Source: Haloactinopolyspora alba
GTDB lineage: Bacteria; Actinomycetota; Actinomycetes; Jiangellales; Jiangellaceae
Assembly (NCBI RefSeq): GCF_003014555.1
Contig: NZ_PYGE01000004.1
Location: forward strand, 124,001-188,000
Direction of reading: 5' to 3'
DNA length: 64,000 bases
Part shown: positions 60,279-64,000 of the stretch, in pieces
How positions within the stretch are numbered: the stretch's first letter is position 1
Layout: the number at the start of each line of letters is the position of its first letter
Program-made: the position numbers and the translations under genes
The notes under the pieces: generated by a model
The model's database searches: none
Seen by the model: the letters and a program-made list of their open reading frames with translations, nothing else
What the model was told of the DNA's origin: nothing

Positions 60279-60737
60279 ATGACGGAACAAGGCGCGCAGG
60301 CAGCGTTGGAGGCATCGGGTCTGGCCTACGAAATGGTCCGGCACGGCGTGGTGCACAGTCTCGAGGAGGCCGCCGCGGCCCGGGCTGTCGATCCTTCCGC
60401 GATCGTCAAGACCATCGTGGTGCGCCGTGCCGACGACGACTACGTCTTCGTCCTCGTGCCAGGCGATCGCACCATCGCCTGGCCGAAACTCCGGGCTCTG
60501 CTCGATGTCAGCCGCCTGTCCATGCCGGATGCGTCGACCGCGCGCGACGTGACCGGTTACGAGCGCGGCACCATCACGCCGTTCGGAGCAACCCACCCCT
60601 GGCCGGTCATCGCGGACGGACGTATCCGCGGCCGGACCGTCTCCATCGGCGCCGGCGCGCCCGGCGTCGCGGCCACGGTCGACGGCGACGCGTTGATCAA
60701 AGCCCTGGAGGCCACGGTCGCCGACGTCACCCAGTAG
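60279..60737 (+). CDS. YbaK/EbsC-type aminoacyl-tRNA deacylase
   Basis: A 152-residue YbaK-fold protein that hydrolyses mischarged tRNAs (Cys-tRNAPro or similar). VDPSAIVKTIVVRRADDDYVFVLVPGD carries the catalytic Lys region, GYERGTITPFG the conserved loop, and VSIGAGAPGVAATVDGDAL the end of the fold. ATG 60279 is six bases after a -10 (TAGGCT) that overlaps the stop of the previous gene, so a leaderless start is likely; GTG 60273 is the alternative. Its 3' end overlaps the convergent sirtuin gene by 11 bp. Confidence 0.86.
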   Translation: MTEQGAQAALEASGLAYEMVRHGVVHSLEEAAAARAVDPSAIVKTIVVRRADDDYVFVLVPGDRTIAWPKLRALLDVSRLSMPDASTARDVTGYERGTITPFGATHPWPVIADGRIRGRTVSIGAGAPGVAATVDGDALIKALEATVADVTQ

Positions 60738-61608
60738 CCGGCGAACCCGGCCGGGTCCGGCGCGTGGCGAGTGCTTCGGCCATCGTCGTGAGCGTGGGCG
60801 AGCAGCCGCGGTCGATCTTGACCGTGGCCAGGTCGTCGCCGCGGGTGGATCCGCGGTTGACGATCACGATCGGGCGATCGGTCTTGTGGGCGCGGCGAAC
60901 GAACCTCAACCCGGACATCACCGTCAACGAGGAGCCGGCCACCAGCAACCCGTCGGCGTCGTCGAGCATCGCGAAAGCCTTCTCGACACGCGCCTTCGGG
61001 ACGTTCTCTCCGAAGTAGACGATCTCCGGCTTCAGGATGCCGCCGCAGTGCTCACAATCGGCGACCCGGAAGTGCGCCGTCGCTTCGATGACGGCGTCGG
61101 CGTCCGGTGCGATCTCCGCGTCCGGCACGTCATCGGCGAAACCGGGGTTCAACGCGTCGAGCCGCTCGGCCAGGTGGTCACGCGAGATGCGGCGGCCGCA
61201 GGTCAGACAGATCACGCGGTCGTAGCGGCCGTGCAGGTCGATGACGTTCCGGCTGCCGGCCACCTCGTGCAGGGTGTCGACGTTCTGGGTGATGACGCCG
61301 TTCACGCCACCGAGGTCCTCCATCCTGCGCACGGCCAGGTGACCGGGGTTGGGGCGGGTCTCGTGCACGTGCCGCCAGCCGACGTGGTTGCGCGCCCAGT
61401 AGTGGCGACGGCGGTCGGGGTCGCCGACGAACTGCTGGTAGGTCATCGGCGCGCGCGGCGGGGAGTCCGGGCCGCGGTAGTCGGGAATTCCGGAGTCCGT
61501 GGAGATGCCGGCGCCGGTGAGGACGGTGACGCGCCGTCCGGCGAGTAGCTCGACAGCCCGGGACACGGCCGGCGGCATCGTGGCGCCGGGTTCGGAGCGG
61601 TCGAGCAC
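60727..61608 (-). CDS. cobB: Sir2-family NAD-dependent deacetylase (sirtuin)
   Basis: A 293-residue sirtuin. The NAD motif is TGAGISTDSGIPDYRGPDS. The catalytic region is ITQNVDTLHE with HGRYD (active His). Four zinc Cys are CLTCG and CEHCG. VKPEIVYFGENVP-like LKPEIVYFGENVP follows. It removes acyl groups from lysines, releasing nicotinamide. GTG 61608 lies seven bases after TAGGCT, a probable leaderless start; ATG 61578 is the alternative. Confidence 0.92.
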   Translation of the reverse strand: MLDRSEPGATMPPAVSRAVELLAGRRVTVLTGAGISTDSGIPDYRGPDSPPRAPMTYQQFVGDPDRRRHYWARNHVGWRHVHETRPNPGHLAVRRMEDLGGVNGVITQNVDTLHEVAGSRNVIDLHGRYDRVICLTCGRRISRDHLAERLDALNPGFADDVPDAEIAPDADAVIEATAHFRVADCEHCGGILKPEIVYFGENVPKARVEKAFAMLDDADGLLVAGSSLTVMSGLRFVRRAHKTDRPIVIVNRGSTRGDDLATVKIDRGCSPTLTTMAEALATRRTRPGSPATG

Positions 61609-61641
61609 GGCATCGAGCCTATGTCGGCGACGTCGCCGCCT

Positions 61642-61690
61642 GCATCACGAGGCGATCCGCATCACGCGGCGTTTGCGCGCATCACGAGGC
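61642..61690. repeat. Three direct repeats of GCATCACGMGGC upstream of the sirtuin gene
   Basis: GCATCACGAGGC at 61642 and 61679 and GCATCACGCGGC at 61659, with 17- and 20-bp spacing. They lie in the 132-bp gap between the sirtuin promoter and the MarR stop. An adjacent perfect 12-bp palindrome GGCGACGTCGCC (61626-61637) overlaps the sirtuin promoter region. Iterated regulator-binding sites are possible. Confidence 0.55.
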
Positions 61691-61740
61691 AGGCAGGGTG
61701 AGTTCGGCGTGTTCCATACATGCCCGACAACGCGATCAAG

Positions 61741-62127
61741 TCAGTCGTCGGCCGGGATGTGCTGGGCGAGGACGGCACGGTGGGTCTCGCGGGCCTCGTC
61801 GCGCAACTGGCGCCCGGGCTCGGTGGGCGACACGAAGATCGCTCGGCGATCGTCCGCGCACATCGCGCGCACGACGCGGCCAGCACGCTCGAGCCTGGCG
61901 ACGGTGCGGGACAGCGCGCTCTGGCTGAGATAGATGTCGGTCGCGAGGTCGTGCATGCGCATCTTGGCCTGCCCGGACTCGACCAGCCGGTCCAGCACCT
62001 CGAACTCGCTGAGGCCGATGCCGTGGTTGTCCTGCAGGTCTCGTTCGAGGGCGCAGGCGATCTGGTTGTAGGTGGTCAGAAGCTCACGCCAGCGCGCGAT
62101 CAGCCCCCGTTCCACCAACTGCGTCAT
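61741..62127 (-). CDS. MarR family regulator divergent from an MFS exporter
   Basis: A 128-residue MarR-family repressor. The winged helix spans MRMHDLATDIYLSQSALSRTVARLERAGRVVRAMCADDRRA. The N-terminal helices (TYNQIACALERDL) form the dimer interface. ATG 62127 is seven bases after a -10 (TAGAGT, 62140-62135 on the minus strand), suggesting a leaderless transcript; longer starts upstream would read through the promoter. It is probably autoregulated through TGTGCAT-CTC-ATGCACA at 62178-62194 and represses the MFS gene. Confidence 0.88.
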   Translation of the reverse strand: MTQLVERGLIARWRELLTTYNQIACALERDLQDNHGIGLSEFEVLDRLVESGQAKMRMHDLATDIYLSQSALSRTVARLERAGRVVRAMCADDRRAIFVSPTEPGRQLRDEARETHRAVLAQHIPADD

Positions 62128-62177
62128 GGAGTGCACTCTAACACCGCCAGCGCGACGATGCACGGACATTAAATGAT

Positions 62178-62206
62178 TGTGCATCTCATGCACACGCATG
62201 TAACGT
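62178..62206 (+). promoter_or_regulatory. MarR operator and leaderless promoter of the MFS gene
   Basis: TGTGCAT-CTC-ATGCACA (62178-62194) is a perfect 7+3+7 inverted repeat overlapping a -35 candidate TTGTGC. An 18-base spacer leads to TAACGT (62201-62206), then seven bases to GTG 62214. Related half-sites (ATGCAC, GTGCAC) recur nearby at about 62131-62165. Confidence 0.65.
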
Positions 62207-62213
62207 CTCGGCC

Positions 62214-63704
62214 GTGACTCCTTCCGCCACGTTCCCGTCCACTTCCATACCGAACGAACAGCGATGGACGCCCCGGCTGTGGGGCGTCCTCGCGATCCTG
62301 TGCCTGGTGATGTTCCTCGACGGCCTCGACGTCTCCATGGTGGGCGTCGCACTGCCGTCCATCGGGGCCGAACTGGGGCTGTCCACCGCCTCGCTGCAGT
62401 GGATCGTCAACGGCTATGTCCTGGGCTTCGGCGGACTTCTGCTGCTGGGCGGGCGCACCGCCGATCTGCTCGGCCGGCGGCGGGTCTTCCTGATCGCGCT
62501 GGCCGTGTTCGGCGTCGCCTCCCTGGTCGGCGGTCTGGTCGACGACGGCGGCCTGCTCATCGCGACCCGCTTCGTCAAGGGCGCGGCGGCGGCGTTCACC
62601 GCCCCGACCGCGATGTCGATCCTCACCACCACGTTCCCGGAGGGGCACGCCCGCAACAAGGCGTTGTCGATCTTCGCCGTCTTCGGCGCCAGCGGGTACT
62701 CCTCCGGGCTGATCCTCGGTGGTCTGCTGACCAGTGCCGGCTGGCGGTGGAACTTCCTGATGCCGGTGCCGCTCGCGGCCATCGCCCTGGTCGGCGGCTA
62801 TCTCCTGATCCACCGTGACCGGCCCGCCGCGACCGGTGGCTACGACCTGGCCGGCGCGGCGACGCTGACCTCCGGCATGTTGCTCGCCGTGTACACGGTC
62901 GTCTCGGCGCCGGAGCGTGGCTGGACGCATCCGCTGACGCTTGGTGCGTTCGTGCTCGCGGCGGTGCTGCTGGCGGTCTTCGTCCGGGTGGAGCAGCGGG
63001 TGGCGCATCCGCTGGTCCGGCTGGGCATCCTGCGCATCGGCAGCATCGTGCGGGCCAACCTCGGTATCGTCGCGATGTTCGGCTCGTACCTGAGCTTCCA
63101 GTTCATGCTGACCATCTACTTCCAGTCGGTGCTGGGCTGGTCGCCGCTGCGGATGGCCTTCGCACTACTGCCCGCCGGGCTGATGGTGGCGTTCGGGTCT
63201 CCCGCGATGGGCCGGGTCATCGACCGCTTCGGCACGCAGCGGCCGATCGTCGTGGCCATGGCGGCCTTCAGCCTGGGCTACGTGCTGTTCCTGCGCGCCG
63301 GTGGTGACGCCGACTACGTGACGGACATCCTGCCCAGCGTGCTGCTGATCGGCGTCGGATTCACGCTGGCGTTCTCGTCGATCATGTCGCAGGCGACGTC
63401 AGGTGTCGACGACTCCGAGCAGGGTCTGGCCTCCGGGCTGGTGCAGACATCCGGTCAGGTCGGCGCCGCCGTCGTGCTGGCGGTGACGACGGCGCTGGTG
63501 ACAGCCGGTTCACACTCCGGCGAGGCCGCCGGGAGCATGCAGTTCGACCAGTTCCGGCCGGGGCTGGTGCTGGTCACCGGACTGGCCGTCGCCGGAGTGC
63601 TGGTCATGCTCGTGCCGATGCTGCGGCAACGCCCACGGCGGGGGCCCGGGCAGCTCCCCGGGCCCGACGAGGACGAACGGCTGGACGAGCCGGTGTCGGT
63701 CTGA
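62214..63704 (+). CDS. MFS drug exporter, DHA2 (EmrB/QacA) family
   Basis: A 496-residue transporter with about 14 membrane helices. Motif A is GGRTADLLGRRRVFLIA between helices 2 and 3, motif D-like LVMFLDGLDVSMVGVALPSIG is in helix 1, and motif C-like GASGYSSGLILGGLL is in helix 5. It would extrude drugs by proton antiport in the plasma membrane. GTG 62214 is seven bases after TAACGT, consistent with a leaderless start. It is divergent from the MarR gene and probably derepressed by its substrates. Confidence 0.9.
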   Translation: MTPSATFPSTSIPNEQRWTPRLWGVLAILCLVMFLDGLDVSMVGVALPSIGAELGLSTASLQWIVNGYVLGFGGLLLLGGRTADLLGRRRVFLIALAVFGVASLVGGLVDDGGLLIATRFVKGAAAAFTAPTAMSILTTTFPEGHARNKALSIFAVFGASGYSSGLILGGLLTSAGWRWNFLMPVPLAAIALVGGYLLIHRDRPAATGGYDLAGAATLTSGMLLAVYTVVSAPERGWTHPLTLGAFVLAAVLLAVFVRVEQRVAHPLVRLGILRIGSIVRANLGIVAMFGSYLSFQFMLTIYFQSVLGWSPLRMAFALLPAGLMVAFGSPAMGRVIDRFGTQRPIVVAMAAFSLGYVLFLRAGGDADYVTDILPSVLLIGVGFTLAFSSIMSQATSGVDDSEQGLASGLVQTSGQVGAAVVLAVTTALVTAGSHSGEAAGSMQFDQFRPGLVLVTGLAVAGVLVMLVPMLRQRPRRGPGQLPGPDEDERLDEPVSV

Positions 63705-63717
63705 TCGATCGCCGTCC

Positions 63718-64000
63718 CTAGTCCACCGGCAGCTGGTCGTCGGCGCCCCGTCGTTGGGCGGGGATGCCGGCGGCCGGTGGCCGCGGTCGCCGGGACACGT
63801 CCGTGCGTGCCCCGGCGATCGCCGCGTCGACGGCCCGGCCTCGCTTCCACCGCTCGATCAGTACCGACGTCGTCAGCCCGAACGCGATGACGCCCCCTCC
63901 GGCCACGGCATCGAGCACGTAGTGGTTTCCGGTCAGCACGATCGAGGCGAACATCAGCAGCGGCATCAGGACCCCGAGCGCGCGGACGACCGCGTGCCTG
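63718..64000 (-). CDS. PAP2-family phosphatase, 5' end outside window
   Basis: The C-terminal 94 residues of a PAP2 superfamily membrane phosphatase; the frame stays open to the window edge. GNHYVLDAVAGG matches the third catalytic segment of the PAP2 family (His as nucleophile, Asp), and two hydrophobic helices flank it (LGVLMPLLMFASIVLTG, VIAFGLTTSVLI). An Arg-rich cytoplasmic tail follows. It is convergent with the MFS gene, with a 13-bp gap. Confidence 0.8.
   Translation of the reverse strand, partial: RHAVVRALGVLMPLLMFASIVLTGNHYVLDAVAGGGVIAFGLTTSVLIERWKRGRAVDAAIAGARTDVSRRPRPPAAGIPAQRRGADDQLPVD

Noticed and set aside
1-64000. CRISPR arrays, tRNA or rRNA genes
   Set aside because: No regularly spaced direct repeats with unique spacers, and no cloverleaf or rRNA-like stretches were recognised by reading; a dedicated search was not possible.

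Overview
The window is about 70% G+C. It has many GTG starts, several apparently leaderless genes, short ATGA/GTGA overlaps inside operons, and actinobacterial families (DUF222/HNH '13E12', SARP/BTAD regulators, DUF1707, LysM-BTAD, a Tad-like pilus locus, a tandem-GNAT MshD-like protein). These point to a chromosomal segment of a soil-type actinomycete. I cannot name the genus from sequence alone. No rRNA, tRNA, CRISPR array, phage module or complete insertion sequence is visible.

Layout. (1) 1-11 kb: an HNH protein cut by the window edge; a divergent TetR/azoreductase pair; an Fpg-type glycosylase; aat; an EcsC-family protein; a hydrolase-TetR operon with tandem operators; a fused HyuA-HyuB (5-oxoprolinase-like) gene carrying a small palindromic insertion; a Nei-type glycosylase. 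(2) 11.4-22.5 kb: a carbohydrate locus. It has a divergent cytoplasmic sulfatase, a sugar ABC importer without its ATPase, an MBL hydrolase, a GntR/UTRA regulator, a dimeric-barrel protein, three Gfo/Idh-type proteins (two with degenerate nucleotide-binding ends) and an SMP-30 lactonase. I infer uptake, desulfation and oxidation of a sulfated sugar. (3) 22.6-34.7 kb: ogt and Ada-AlkA repair genes, an HTH-MurA fusion, a beta-lactamase-fold hydrolase, a two-gene folate operon (FchA-like cyclohydrolase plus a FolD lacking its cyclohydrolase lysine), a MarR-GNAT fusion, and a pyruvate dehydrogenase-type pdhA-pdhB-E2 operon divergent from a TetR gene over a perfect operator. (4) 34.8-49.3 kb: a SARP regulator, an LPDTG-anchored serine protease with a strong terminator, a DUF1707 protein, NUDIX, CAP, tandem-GNAT, an ABC-2 exporter with TetR, a pseudo-hydrolase and a DUF2786 protein. 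(5) 49.3-60.3 kb: a Tad-like secretion operon on the minus strand (CpaB, TadZ, TadA, TadB, TadC, three TadE/G-like proteins), headed by a sigma-like DNA-binding protein and divergent from a membrane LysM-BTAD regulator. No Flp pilin or prepilin peptidase is visible. (6) 60.3-64 kb: YbaK deacylase, sirtuin, a MarR/MFS divergent pair and a PAP2 fragment at the edge.

The most distinctive observations are the sulfatase/oxidoreductase locus, the split folate cyclohydrolase/dehydrogenase operon, the intragenic palindrome in the hyuAB fusion, the HTH-MurA fusion with altered active-site sequence, and the pilin-less Tad locus with its LysM-BTAD partner. Operator-like palindromes beside TetR or MarR genes recur and are listed individually.
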